Assembly: GCA_025201765.1 (NCBI GenBank)
Contig: MU623354.1
Location: 62,001 to 126,000 of the forward strand
Length of the DNA stretch: 64,000 nt
Source: Daldinia sp. FL1419
Taxonomy: Eukaryota > Ascomycota > Sordariomycetes > Xylariales > Hypoxylaceae
Direction of reading: 5' to 3'
Of this stretch, positions 33,699 to 46,296 are shown piece by piece. A program made the translations under genes and the position numbers. Under the pieces are notes generated by a model. It saw only the letters and a program-made list of their open reading frames with translations. It was not told where the DNA came from and did not search any database. Each line of letters begins with the position of its first letter. Within the stretch, counting starts at the first letter, position 1.

Positions 33699-35724
33699 CT
33701 TGAAAGATCGAGCACGGCTGTCGGATCCGACGTTTCCTACCCGGTCGTTGATATTTGCCGTCAATCGTAAATCGCTTGGACCAAAATGAAGCTTTCCGTA
33801 AAAAAAAAGGCTTAATTAGATCTAGCAAGAAATCGAGTGATCACGTGAAATGGTTTTTTTTGTGCACAGGCCAAGGAAAGAGGCTCCTGTGGGTTCTGAC
33901 CTTATGTAACATCATCATCCGTTTAACTAACTAGTTGTATCACATACATGGTACCTACATGTACTTTTTTTCCTTCTCTTTAGCGACGTTACTTTGAAGT
34001 TTGAACACGGAACTTCCAACTTAAAACACACCCAACACCTAACATATATGTAGGTAGGTAGATAATCGAAAGGATGAATTAGTAGTACAGATCAAACACA
34101 GTGACAAACTTATTACTCTAGTTAGTCCACACCATAGCCCACGCTTCTGGAGACAAGACATGACGGGGATCAGATATCTGCATGCGCATTGCATCAATGC
34201 ATACCCGTTTTTGGACTTTCTATTCGTACATTCGGTGTGATTGGCATACGACGTCGTACACGCAATCCGCCCAATGGTGGGTTTTCGTGGTAGCGCGCAT
34301 CAAAGACAGGGAGGTAACCTCGTCGTGGGCTTGCTTACACGATATCGATTACTCCGAATTCTGGCCGCGGTATCGGCAACTTTTTTCTCTTTTTAGCCTC
34401 ACAAGCAAACAGCCGCAAACCGTCGAAAACCCAGGCGACTTAGGGCGTTACTACACATCATCTAGGTCTCTTGAGGATCTCGAACAGATCGAATGATTCA
34501 TTAACAACAACCTTTGTGAGATCTAGAAAATTGGTCTGGATGCCAAGTTGGATTTTTTGAGGCCTATCGTCAGTTAAAATAGCCTAGTTGGCTCGCCTAC
34601 TGCGAGTTTACAACATAGGCATTGTCTGTAGCAGATGGCCTATACCTATAATGACCAGTGATCACCGGATAACATCTTGTTATCAGCTTCTACTTATGGT
34701 TACTTGATGTCATGAGCTGATTTGCCTTCCCATCAGATCTGACATTCCGGTTGGTCAATGAGTCTCGCCTTTAGGGGCGTCTCTAGGGGTGAGATCTCCG
34801 GCACCACTAGTTACTTCTGCCCTACAGTCATAGGACGTAGGTGGACGCAGGTGGACGTAGGAAAGTCGCGCAAAGCTGAAGAAGATCTTGTCAACATACA
34901 CAGAAGGAAAAAAAAAACTGCTCCCACGTCTCCACCAACCCAAGGTCTCGACGTACTCCTTAAACGAGCTATTGAAATACGCCAACAAGATCGAGTATAT
35001 GATTCCCTTCGGCGTCGAGTTTAGTCTTTGTTAGCTCGCGTAGGTTCGCGTTGGTCATGCTTCGATCCTCGGCTGATGGGTACTGATTGATAAGATAATT
35101 TCTGCTAGCGTCCCCGTCTTTTCTGCACTGGTACCATTTGAATCGGCTAGCGCACCTAATCGGGGTTGGTCCAGCCAAGATCCCTTGAATATTGGTGGAT
35201 CGCTAGTTCACCTGGAATGCCCGATGGACCTTCCCTCCTCGGAGCTGATTTTTTTTTTTTCTCAACTAGCCATAAGTCGCAACTTTACCTTTATCCAGGC
35301 TTCCCTTCTCAGCTTAAGCATAAGAGGTAAGGAATAGTTTATAGGATGATTTTACGTAATCTACCTTTGTCTTGTCAAAATTAAAGCTGGGTAGAGCACG
35401 GCATGTTCCTAGTTTCGATCCAGCATCCGGCAGAGTGTACCTTTCTGGGTATGGGCTTGTTACTTGTTTCTGAATCTCGAATCATACCTGTATACTTCTA
35501 CATTGTATTACCTTCGGCTTCTCCATTATAGTATAACTAGCCACCCTCCACCTGTGTTTATGATAGTATACCCCACTCTTTTTTTTGTTGCCTTGTTACC
35601 CTCATGGCGGCATGGCCAGACCCAGAGATCAAGGTTAACCCGGGTTCTTTCCACTTATCAATCTCCGGTACGGTAGGAGCGCCTACTATGTACATAGGTA
35701 GTACCTGGCCCAAAAAATTCACTG
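33699..35724. other. Intergenic, no gene seen
   Basis: The start side holds the mS37 promoter. Short frames at 34182-34496 and 34755-35178 show no domain. Runs of T occur near 33855 and 35249-35261. A GTAGGTAGGTA tetranucleotide cluster lies near 34051-34061. Confidence 0.5.
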
Positions 35725-35733
35725 ATCAGATAA
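35725..35733 (+). promoter_or_regulatory. ATCAGATAA, SreA/SRE/Fep1-type iron-repressor site
   Basis: This is an exact match to the extended GATA consensus ATCWGATAA bound by fungal iron-responsive GATA repressors (SreA, SRE, Fep1). It lies 318 bp upstream of the siderophore transporter start and about 110 bp upstream of its TATA box. The binding consensus is established knowledge; use of this site is inferred. Confidence 0.7.
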
Positions 35734-35841
35734 ATATAAGGGTCAGCTAATCACCCAAGATCTCTCCTCCCATTAACCCAAGCCTGCATCATTGCGCTTC
35801 TCGGCCGAAAATAGACCTCTCTATACATATATACCCAGGTA

Positions 35842-35849
35842 TATATAAG
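35842..35849 (+). promoter_or_regulatory. TATA box of the siderophore transporter
   Basis: TATATAAG, followed by AG, lies 194-201 bp before the start codon, so transcription would begin near 35875. A second weaker AT-rich element (AAATATAAGG) follows the GATA site directly. Confidence 0.55.
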
Positions 35850-36042
35850 AGCAGATACTAACTCTTCGCTTGGAGTGCATTGCATTGAAATTGTTTATAT
35901 CGCCGACTCTCCCGTCTACGCTAAGAAACGACCGGATTTGTTATCAATATCAGTCGGTGTCGCGGAAGTCCTTTCTTTGTTTTTCGTATCAAGTCAGAAT
36001 CACCACTTGATCGGCTAGAATTCTTCGGACCCTGCAGTCACA

Positions 36043-37958
36043 ATGAGAGGTCCGCTCGCTCGGTTCACTCACCCAGCCGAGGTGCCGGTGGAGGAGAAAT
36101 CCCACCCGGCGAACGACAAGGAAACCGGTGTCGTTGACAACCAGCCGCGGAATAGCGATACGACTGATACTGATGCCGACGCTGTTGACAGCAGCGCCCA
36201 GGCCGGTGTTCAGAAAATCGAAGCCACGACTAAAGTATGGACGACGTCTAATCTCATATTAGCTTATGTCTTGTAAGTCACTACTCTGACACTCCCTTAA
36301 CCCCCTTTTCCATGTCATGTGGGTAAACTAATAAACGCTCATAGCATCTGGATTATCTACTTCGTCGACTCTATGCAACAGGGCATGGGAAATCTTTTGA
36401 ACCCATACGTTACTAGCGCATTTGCCCTGCATTCGTTGACAGCCACGACGGGTGTCATGTCTGGCATCTTTGGTGGTGTTTCGAAGCTCACTCTAGCGAA
36501 AATTTTGGATATTTGGGGTCGACCTCAGGGTTTTTTGGTTGTGGTCCTCCTAATGACTATTGGGTTAGTCATGATGGCAGCTTGCAACAATGTCGAGACA
36601 TATGCAGCCGCACAGGTCTTCTATTGGATTGGGTAAGTACCAACTTCCGTAGATCCGTCACTATGACAGCACGTACTAATTTAACCCCCCCTTTCAGATA
36701 CAATGGAGTCAGTTACTCCCTCTCTGTATTCATCGCCGATACCTCGCACCTGAAGAACCGAGCCCTAATGTTGGCCTTCATCTCATCCCCCTATATCATT
36801 ACCGTATGGATCACGTCTCCCATGGCTGAGAGTGTACTTTCTGGTGTCGGTTGGAGATGGGGATTCGGAATCTTCTCAATCATTACCCCGATTATGTGCC
36901 TTCCTCTATTCTTTTTATTCACCTGGAACTACCAGAAGGCAAAGAAGGCTGGATATATCGTCCACACCCCGAGTGGCCGTACTACGTGGGAATCAATCAG
37001 GTATTATTTCTGGGAGTTTGACGTCATCTGCCTTATTCTCATCAGCGCTGGGTTTGCGCTCTTCCTGCTTCCTTTCAACATTTACTCTTACCAGTACTAC
37101 GGCTGGAAGGACCCCTTGGTCATCTGCTTGATTATATTCGGTGGATTATTTCTCATCGGGGCTGTGGTTTGGGAGAGATTCTATGCGCCGGTCAAGTTTA
37201 TGCCTTGGGAACTCCTCAAAGACCGAACCGTTCTCGGAGCTTGCATTCTTGCCGCCGTTTTGTTCGTCGAATATTACATCTGGACCGCCTATTTCAGCTC
37301 TTTCCTCCAGGTTGTCCTCAACCTTGACGTGATCCAAACTGGTTACGTTGGAAATATCTACAGTCTTGGATCGTGCTTCTTCTCCTTCATTGTTGGTTTT
37401 CTGATCCGATGGACCGGGCGCTTCAAGTGGATCACTCTTTACTTTGGCGTGCCAGTCACCATCCTCAGCATTGGCCTACTTATCCACTTCCGGCAGCCTG
37501 GCACTCACCTTGGCTGGATCATCATGTGTGAGATCCTATACGCCTTCGCCGGTGGTGCCTGTGTTATTGGCGAGCAAATGGCTGTTATGGCTGCAGCGGC
37601 CCATCAACACGTTGCCGTTGTCCTCGCTATGGAGGGTATGTTTAGTAGTGTCGGTGGCGCCATTGGAGGCACCGTTTCTGCAGCCATCTGGACGGGTGTT
37701 TTCCCCAAGGCACTAGCCAGATACCTGCCTGCTGAGTCCCAGGCGAACCTTACGGATATCTACAGCCAGCTTACGGTTCAACTCTCATACCCTGTCGGTT
37801 CTCCGACTCGAGAGGCCATTGTCCTAGCCTATGGCGATGGCTTAAGGTGGATGTTCGTTGCTGCTACGGCTATAACTGCGCTCGGTCTCGTATCTGTCGC
37901 TTTCTGGAGGGACATTAAAGTCAAGGACTTCAAGCAGGTCAAGGGACGCGTAATTTAA
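36043..37958 (+). CDS. MFS siderophore-iron transporter, MirB-like
   Basis: Exons are 36043-36272, 36345-36632 and 36698-37958, giving 592 residues. Introns (72 and 65 bp) both have GTAAGT donors, and splicing restores YVFIWIIYFVDSM and YWIGYNGVSYS. A polar cytoplasmic N-terminus of about 65 residues precedes the membrane part, which reads as about 14 helices, the usual number for the siderophore transporter (SIT/UMF) branch of the major facilitator superfamily. Family-typical pieces include NPYVTSAFALHSLT, GRPQGF, FIADTSHLKNRALMLAF, YIVGNIYSLGS-like YVGNIYSLGSCFFS, and GGAIGGTVSAAIWTG. It should import ferri-siderophores by proton symport. The exact substrate (triacetylfusarinine C, ferricrocin or another) cannot be told. 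The promoter carries an iron-repressor motif. Confidence 0.93.
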
Positions 37959-39073
37959 GACATATTAAGAGATTTCGAAGCATTGACTTCGTTAGCACTA
38001 AAACAGCAGAAGTATAAGATATGAATTCAAAAAGGGGTTACAGTAATGGCACGGGCTGCAGCGTATTGAGAATGGGCAGACAAGATTGACGTGTAAGAGG
38101 ACACGAAGATATATATATATATATTGGAAACCTGCTGGTTCACTGAATCACGCCCATCCCAAATGATTAATGTTGAATGAAGAAATAAGAATAGTTCGGT
38201 CACCGTACTTGACCAAATGTTTGTGACTGCGAGTTTGCTCCTTTACCTATGTATAAGACCCCAGTATTTCATCTATCCATCCAAGATAGCAATTTTGCAT
38301 CTGGTTTTACCTTGGACATTGGATTAAACGTTGCTTATCATGAGTACCTAGACAAGCTGATATGTGGCTTAGAGGCTCAAACCTACCCAAGTACTTCATC
38401 CACATACATAGGTACCTAGGTAACCTTAGGTAAGCTTAAAAGGGTCACTTTCCACGGATTTATTTTTGATAAGCCTCTTGACGAATACAACCTACATTTC
38501 AGTACAAAGTGCTGAGCCAAAAATTCTGTATATAGCCAAAGCCCGGCTGCTGTGTTTGAATGTCTTCCTTTTTCACTAATACTTAGAAATTTTTTAAGAA
38601 TTTTAAAAATTTTAAAAAAAAGGTATAGCCCTAATAGAAATAATTCTTAATAATGTATCTTCAATGGCAGCATAAACCTACAGGACTTTGTACTAGGCGC
38701 GACGGCGGATATAAGTGGGGCGCTACCTACCCACCTAAGCTGTACGTACCTACGTAGTAACGGGTGCCGGGCCATGGGGCGACAAGGTACCTAAACTCTA
38801 AGGTAAGCTTCAACTTTAGATAAACATCAACATCATAATAATTTCCAAAACCTACATCGAATTATTCATATTACTCCAAATATCAATTCTCAATCTCACT
38901 AAATTATTCCTTTCCATACATTTCATTTACTCTCCAGCCAAATTTTCATTTTTAATTTCAGAAGTTCTTTATTGTGTGCAAACCCCCGACTCTCAAATAG
39001 CATCCCTTTTTTAAAAAAAAAAAAATAAAAAAACCTGATTACAAAAGGTGGTGCTGGGCTAGTGGTGGACAAT
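37959..39073. other. Intergenic, no gene seen
   Basis: A TATATATATATA stretch lies at about 38110-38123 and an A/T-rich part at about 38590-38625. TACCTAGGTAACC-type motifs occur near 38414. The 3' half should include the Med18 promoter. Confidence 0.5.
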
Positions 39074-39908
39074 ATGAAGGAACTCTTCCTTACTGCGGTC
39101 GTCAAGGATTCAGATTTTGCAATGGCTTGCTCAGTCTTGCAGGGCTGGGCGTGGATGCAAGCCCGCCGCACCATTCATCGCATTCTATTCTTTCATGGCC
39201 AACCACGGCCGGGACCCCTCAAAGCGACGCAAGCTTTCCAGCAATCACGTCATATAACCCTCTGGAAAGACCTAAGCAACCAATTGGTGCGATCATCATA
39301 TGTTATTCAGCTAGCGTATGAAGTCGTACCGGATAGAGACTTGGGGAAAAAAACCAATACCGAACTTAGCACTCTCCCCGGCACTTTACGATGGACGGAC
39401 TTGCCAGACCCGCTTAGGGAGACCCCAGTAACGCAAAGAAAGAAGATCGAAATTCCAGAGCAGAGTAATCTACCAACAGCTCTCGCTAACAACAACTTCC
39501 AGTATGTATTTTTGCCTTTATATTAGCCAGACAGTTATATAAACCAGTACTGACGGGACTACCGCTAGGTACAAGAACGAGATAATTCAAGAGAGTTATA
39601 CTTACGTCAGAGGGAACGTTGAATTTGTTCTCAGCAGGTACTATCACCTTCCAGAATCCGAAGGGCGTCCTCTGGCAGTTCTCCCTCACTGGAATGACCT
39701 TCGACCAGTAGATCCAGCACAGAAGTGGGTGTTGAATGTGAAAATGAACGTTATCGATGACAGTCAGCCAGACAAAATTAAGAAGGCAAACGCCGAGCTA
39801 CTAGTTGTCAAGGAAGAGTTTGAGAAGATATTTGACTTCAAGGCTATTGATAGGAGGGTCCTCGATACCAGAATCGCACCGCCTCCCGTAATCCCTGGTC
39901 AGGGATAA
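39074..39908 (+). CDS. MED18: Mediator complex subunit 18
   Basis: Exons are 39074-39501 and 39569-39908; the 67-bp intron has GTATGT and CTAG ends and joins ANNNFQ to YKNEIIQESYTYVRGNVEFVLSRYYHLP. The product is 255 residues. MKELFLTAVVKDSDFAMACSVLQG at the start, RRTIHRILFFHG, GTLRWTDLPDP, RKKIEIPEQ and the end FEKIFDFKAIDRRVLDTRI follow the Med18/Srb5 pattern. Med18 forms the head-module jaw with Med20 and helps join Mediator to RNA polymerase II. I take the ATG at 39074; the reading frame is open a few codons further upstream without another ATG. Confidence 0.92.
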
Positions 39909-41239
39909 ATAGCTCTCAGTGCTTGTGGCACAATCACTCTCCTATATCTAAGCGAGCGTATGGTTTTCCTAACAGTTTAGGCCGCCGAATTCTCCGGCAA
40001 GAGACTCCAGGTACGGGGTCATGAAATTGATGGGTGGTTGATATTTTCTTATAGAAAGCTAAGGGGAAGGATGGCAAGGTATAATTATACAGACGCAATG
40101 TTTATATGGTATCTAATGTGCTAGGTGTTTATTAAGGATCTTTCTACCTTGACAGCTCAGAGCCATGTGGCAAGACAGGGTACCCAAGTAGGCAGTCAGC
40201 TGCTCAGTACAGTAGACCTCGCCGTCTCGCCATGATACATAATGTTCATACCAGCCAATTGTATTTGACTCATATCTCAGGGTTTGAATATCCCGTCCTC
40301 TCTCCAAACATGTAGGTGACTGTGATAGCCGCTCTACCCCTGAATATATGCCAAGAATCCCTATAATCCTTATATCGGTTCAATTGCTCTAGCAAAGATT
40401 CTAAAAGACCCGATCAAAGAAAGGACGGGACGGGAGAGGTTGGAACAAAACACGCCTAACAAAGGCGTTGTAGTTTTTGTATGCATCGGCGGTCTCTAGC
40501 GAGTATCTGAACCGCATTCTACGATGCAACAAGGTCATTATTCTATTAGGCTTTGCTTCCGTGATATCTTTAACATCAATAAAGGTGATTTGAATGAACA
40601 CTATTTTCTTATTGCGATATTGGTGTACTTATGGGTATCTGAGGTCTCATAAAGACGTCCAAGCTACCTGGCTAATGATTTACACGTCATATCAACTGCA
40701 ATCAGGCATCTTGAATAAAATTCTCGAGCCGGTATTGGGTATTTGACACTGTCGTACTTACCTTATCTTTTTTAAATCTTTTTTTGCACGGCTCTAATCG
40801 TAGTTTCCTTGACTACCTACTTACGTGGTTACCTAGGAGGTACCAAGTAAACCGCACTGGTTAGGTAGGAACGCGTTCCAGGAAAGAACGATGAAATTAA
40901 ATTTTATTTCTTCACAGCAACTACCTTAGGTGCTTGACCTTAGGCAGGCAATTGCCATCCTTTTTTTTCTCTTTTTTACCTTAAGTTGTCAATCGCCGCC
41001 CCAAATTTTCAACTCGTAAAAAAACACAACAACGTAGAATCCTCGTCCGTAACGAGCCTTCTCCTTCACATCTCGTTATAACCAAACCATACAATCATCG
41101 CCGAGATCGTCAAAGTGTTTCGATATTCACATTCATTTCCTATTCATCCAATCTGGTAGGCCTCGTTGATTTTATCAACTTAAGTATAGGTATATTGTTC
41201 ATATCAACTCGATAATATATCCATCAATCATAGGTTGAA
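39909..41239. other. Intergenic, no gene seen
   Basis: Short frames only (for example 40401-40601). TACCTAGGAGGTACC-type motifs lie near 40831-40845. The 3' part is pyrimidine-rich and probably the promoter and leader of the next gene. Confidence 0.5.
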
Positions 41240-42157
41240 ATGTCTTCCTACGACGCCAACACCAACGGCAGCGTCGGCGCCAACAAGGGTAATGATGAAA
41301 AGCAGCCGGCTACACCTCAGGGCCTCTCTAAAAATTTCCTCGGCTATGGTTCCTGTACTTACCCCATCCACCAACGTGAACCTACTCCCGGCTCGAAACT
41401 CGGAAATCAACCTCACTTAGCTAATCTGTCCCATCTACCTACGGGATACCTGCCGACAACCCGGCCTTTTGGCCCTCCGCGAGTGCCTACAGTTGCCTCA
41501 CACATCGTTCAGCAAGGCACTGGTATGTTGACTGTTATAGGGTCCATCCCGCCGATCCAGACTAACGCATATTACATAGCACCACCTCCGGGACTCGTAC
41601 CCCCGCCTGGAATCCCGTTCCCCATGCCTCACACACAAAGCTTTCCACCTCTGGGTAGCCAGAATTACGCCTTCCAAACGTCTTACGGGGGTCGTGCGTC
41701 TCCATCTTACCATCCCGAGACGATACCTAGCACCACTGTCAGCCCGGCAACCCCTCGAGTTGTCCTCCCGCCTTCACGAGGGCATCAACAACGCCCTAGC
41801 TCTCTGACACCTACCCACCCCCGGGGCCGAGGTAAAGGGCAAGGTGCTAGCAGTACATCGCCCCCTCCCTTTGCCCCCACAGGTCCCCGAATGGCGGCCG
41901 ATCCTCGTCAGACAACGGCTGGTGGTCCGGCCTTCAATAACCACTATCCTCCCATACATACACACACCTTTCAAAACCCATACCAGGTGCAGCAGACCCA
42001 GATGGGGCAACCTCCTACGAACAGTCCCGCTCATCCCATAACTCACCAGAAACCCAAGCCGGTCATCGACAGGCACGCCCGCCAGAGAATGCTCGACGAA
42101 CAAGCAAAGAGTTTTTCTGAGGAGGATGACGCTGCATTCTATCCACATAATAACTAG
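41240..42157 (+). CDS. Proline-rich, largely disordered hypothetical protein
   Basis: A single exon of 305 residues starting in good context (GAAATGTCT). It is rich in Pro, Thr, Ser, Gln and Gly with few hydrophobics; segments such as IAPPPGLVPPPGIPFP and an RGRGKGQG patch (RNA-binding-like) stand out. The C-terminus is different: KPVIDRHARQRMLDEQAKSF followed by an acidic SEEDDAAFYPHNN, possibly a short helix with a conserved tail. No signal peptide, membrane span or known domain is visible. Its length without stops, codon use and start context support a real gene. Function is unknown; an RNA- or chromatin-associated scaffold is possible but unproven. Confidence 0.7.
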   Translation: MSSYDANTNGSVGANKGNDEKQPATPQGLSKNFLGYGSCTYPIHQREPTPGSKLGNQPHLANLSHLPTGYLPTTRPFGPPRVPTVASHIVQQGTGMLTVIGSIPPIQTNAYYIAPPPGLVPPPGIPFPMPHTQSFPPLGSQNYAFQTSYGGRASPSYHPETIPSTTVSPATPRVVLPPSRGHQQRPSSLTPTHPRGRGKGQGASSTSPPPFAPTGPRMAADPRQTTAGGPAFNNHYPPIHTHTFQNPYQVQQTQMGQPPTNSPAHPITHQKPKPVIDRHARQRMLDEQAKSFSEEDDAAFYPHNN

Positions 42158-45100
42158 GTTTCGCGGAGAATGGAGTACAAATGAGATTACACGCCTTGAC
42201 GATATGTCTTTATCACGGAAATGAATTCATGAAAATGGGAGGCTAACGGCGGTTTAAGGCAGGAGTGCTTCGAGTAAATGCTCAGAGGTTAGCTTGCATT
42301 GCGTTTATGCGAATCGGCTTGATACCGGTTGCGGCCAGAAAGAGGATCAGGAGTTAAAGGAGACCACGTCAGGCCTATTGACCATGACATGCCTCTTCAA
42401 TTATCATCTGTAGGGCCTAATAAAATCATTATCCCAAGTTATACACTGCGTTAATTCTTTACACTTTAATAAAGCAGCTTGAGATGCGCACCGTGCTATA
42501 GTTAATTCTTTGGTAATCTCGCAAGGTTCATTGCAGACAAAGAAAAGAGTTCCCAATTTTATATTGGCTTCTAATATCGAATATAGACATGTTTAATATT
42601 CTATTGTTCGTATATTGTTCGTAGACACTCTTTGTAACGGGGTTTTAGGTGAATAGTACTGACCCTACGTGTCAACTAAAAAGAATCCCATACTCGCCCC
42701 TTTTCTCGGCCTTCTTATTAACCCCTTGTAAAACAAGACTTCATAGTTCCACAAGGGAATTTAACCTAGGGTATTGGTATTAATATTATTTCTATGCTAA
42801 ATTGATTTTCTATCTAGACGTTAAACTCAGGATCTTCACGTTAAGAAATTGCCACGTTTTTGGTTATTCATGATGTAAGAATGTCATTTATTATGTTGGG
42901 GCGTGAGAGCCTGAGCATAGTAGATAGGTACCTAGGTAGGTAATCATATCACTTTTGAACACGATCTTTCAGTTATTCCTAACTAAACCCTTCAGCAACT
43001 TTTATTACGAAATCTCCCATTTCTCCTATAGAGATAAATATATATACATTAATAGGTACCTACGCAAGGGTAATGTGTTTCCATAGCCAGAACGTACGCA
43101 GCTTTGGTCGTTGATAATGAGCCATCTATGACTACCTACCTATCTAACATTATCTTCGAAGTACCTACAATAAGCTAATCCAAGCTAAGCGGCCATTTGA
43201 TCCTTTGAAAGGTACAGGTACTACCCAACCGACATTATGGAGATAAAGCTGAGTACCTAGGCTATTGATGCTATCGTCCTGTTCATGTTGGTTTCTCCTT
43301 TGAAGCCTCCAGCTACAAAGTCCTACACTGACTCATTACAAATAAACCTACAACATAGCCTCGCTGGAGGCTGAAATGCTTGTTGGTAAAAGGCTGAATA
43401 ATGTTTTTCGTTTACCCTAGGTGCTCTAACATTGGCTTTTAAAACGAGGGTTACCTCGCAACTAAGATCGATGGACAATGCTTATCAAAGGATTCTTTCT
43501 GGGCTCACCGGTGTTTTTCTGGATTGGTCTAATTTCGAGGTGCTTGTCCTTGATGTACCTACTGGTTACCAACAGCCTTCCGGAACAAAGCCTGCTTGCA
43601 ACAGCTAAGCCCAGCCGACAAGGGAAATGCCAGATCGAGCTATTCGGTACCATTATCAGTTATCAGTGCCTTAGGTAGATAGGTAGATGGAGCCCAGGTA
43701 TATCGCTACGAGGAGATCCCTGGAGCTACTCGGCTGATGCCGTCAGAAGGCTATTTGCAATTTCCTTAGCAGCCCCAGAATTACCGCCGAGTTTGAGATA
43801 ATCTGCTAAACTTGGGACCTGCGCCCCTCCCCCCAACAATAGAACAGGAGCGTACCGTAGGCTAATAGTGCCTGGGAATCTCATCTGGCGTTCTCCGCTC
43901 CTCTGCGTTGACTCGCATCGCGCAATGCTGGCTGCCCACATCGGGAATACTTGAGACGCCCAGGGGGCTATCTAGAATCGTGATGAGAAATTAGATAAGT
44001 CGACAGACGGCACAGCGACGCTCTCGAGTGGAACCCGTTACCCCAAGGTAGCAGATTAGCCCACGGTGTTACATGGAAATTTAACATATGACGCCTTTTA
44101 GAGTATTGTGCCGCCCTCATGCCGCTAGCTACATATAGCTTTGATGTCTGGGGAAGGGTCATCATCACGTTGTCCCCATGCTCATCCCCCTATTAACCTC
44201 GTGGGCTCAGCTTGTACCACATTGTATCAAACGCTTCTTTCCGTACGAGCTCGGAGGAACTGCTAGGCTTTAAATTTGTATTATACCTAGGCAGCCAAGA
44301 AGATCTAGACTAATACTTAGTATTGATTCCTTCTTACAGCATCAGCCTTAGCCGTAAGAAAAGTCTTAAAGCTCCATACGTGAATGGGAATCCTGATGAT
44401 ACCCAATTTCCCTTCGAGAGAAGCATTGCTGGCCATCAGGTAAATCACTTGCGTATTAGGCAACTTCGACGCACCATAAAGCCCTGTTCATGAGAAACAT
44501 TGGTAGCCTGATAGGATGAGTAACACGACTAAGACAACGAGAACCATCCAGCCCAATAACATGCCGCTTATCTCTTAGCTCAAGCATGTACTACAACAGT
44601 TTGGGCATGACTGTACTTTTGAAATCTACATGATATCAATACTGTGAAACAGGTACTGGTGATGATAGGCTAACCAACGTTGAGGTGCTTCTATCTGAAC
44701 CCCTGAGCAATATGTACAATACATAGTATACGACTCCCGCCTTCTACCCGCAACTAGGTAGTCACTACCAGGGGCGAGGATTCTCATCCTTTGACAGCCA
44801 TAGTGCGTGGCAATGGCCCCGCTTGACGTGCGCAACATACGCGATAGCCACGATAAAACCACCTGCGCGCCATGCAGCTGTACCTAACTCTGAGCACAAC
44901 TGGGGATTTATTAGGGTTTCAAGGATTTCTTAAGATAGATTCAGTACCTTCTCTTCGTCGCAGCTCGGATTAAAGGCCCGGCGTGATGCGTCCGAGTAAA
45001 GGAAAGGCTTTGCGAGTTTTCTCTGTTCACATACATATGACTTACTATACAGGTAATCTGAAGGAAAGAGGACAGCTGAATAGTTCCAAGTTCAACGAAC

Positions 45101-45945
45101 AAGGCGATGGTAGATCCCGCTAGAATTATCCTACTCCTCCTCTTCCTTCAATACGGCGTGTTTACATCCTGGTACGGCCAAATCAAACATATCCTCGTTC
45201 AGAACCCCCTACCTTCTCCCCCATGTTGCTCTACAGGCGTTTCTATGCAATGCGTACGCTCCAGGCCTATATGCGTATGTATGTGTAACAATAACTCTAA
45301 AGATCTGAACCGAATAGTAGATCATACTACTACTACTACATTGTACAACTTACATACTGGCAGTGCAGAGAAGAGCAGCTAGACTAAGCTCAACTCGGCT
45401 CGGTACGGGTTCGTGCTTCGATAAAAACGGGCAGATATTGGTCACTACCAACGCTACCCGGGGTTTCTAGCCGGATTTAAGACAACAACAATATAGTTTG
45501 TATTGCATATACATTATCTGCGTGGTTGTCCGTGCTTTAGACTTTTTTTTATTCTTTATTTCTTTTCCTCGTAAGCTAACGAAAAAGAGAAAAAAGAGTT
45601 GCATACTCCTCTCTAAACGCATTCGGCATTCGGTCTAGGTAGGCTCATGTCCCTGCCCACAAATTCCTTCTATCGTACCCGGGTTACTTTGCTAAGGGTG
45701 TAAAGCAACACGTTTTTGGTGCGGTGTGCGATGGGAAAGAAAGAGAAAAAAGCTGTAGCTCGAAAGACTAGGAGGGTTTATGGATCAGGGATGACGATCC
45801 TTTTGCCCGCCCACGCGCCTACGGCGCAGTTGGCATAAGCGTTGTTTCCAGACGAGCGCTCTGCCGTTGTTCGCATAGCTGCATGGACTTTTGTGCTACA
45901 CTATATTGGAGCATATGGGCTGGCCGAGTTCAGCTCGCGGAATCC

Positions 45946-45969
45946 TTTTTTTTTTTTTTTTTTTTTTTT
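45946..45969. repeat. T24 homopolymer
   Basis: Twenty-four consecutive T in the gene desert. Its exact length may be affected by sequencing or assembly. Confidence 0.9.
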
Positions 45970-46260
45970 GTTCCGTTACGGCGCCCTCGTCATCAAAGTT
46001 CGTCCGTTCTTTTATTAGTTATGCGTTCTTAGGTACGATGATGCAGAAGTCACTCAACTAGCTAATCCCGCTTGGTTACTTTACTTGTACTAAGAAGGAA
46101 CAGGGTCTATTGCTAATCAAGACGTATAGAATCGTACGAAAAGGGAAGCGTTTACTACTATGTACTAGTTAGTTATACAAAAGCCCATCGACTCCCAAAC
46201 GTGGTATCATTCTTCGTTCCTTAGGTCATTGCCGATGCCCACCTACCTACCCACCTTATG

Positions 46261-46296
46261 CTATGTGTACTATGTGTACTATGTGTATTATGTATA
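46261..46296. repeat. 9-bp tandem repeat, four copies
   Basis: CTATGTGTA three times, then a variant TTATGTATA. Confidence 0.9.

Noticed and set aside
34755..35178. Two overlapping minus-strand frames
   Set aside because: They do not join through usable splice sites into one protein and show no domain.
45107..45382. 91-codon frame with a hydrophobic start (IILLLLFLQYG)
   Set aside because: The start resembles a signal peptide, but the rest is low-complexity (Thr and Asn runs) and no homologous pattern is recognised.
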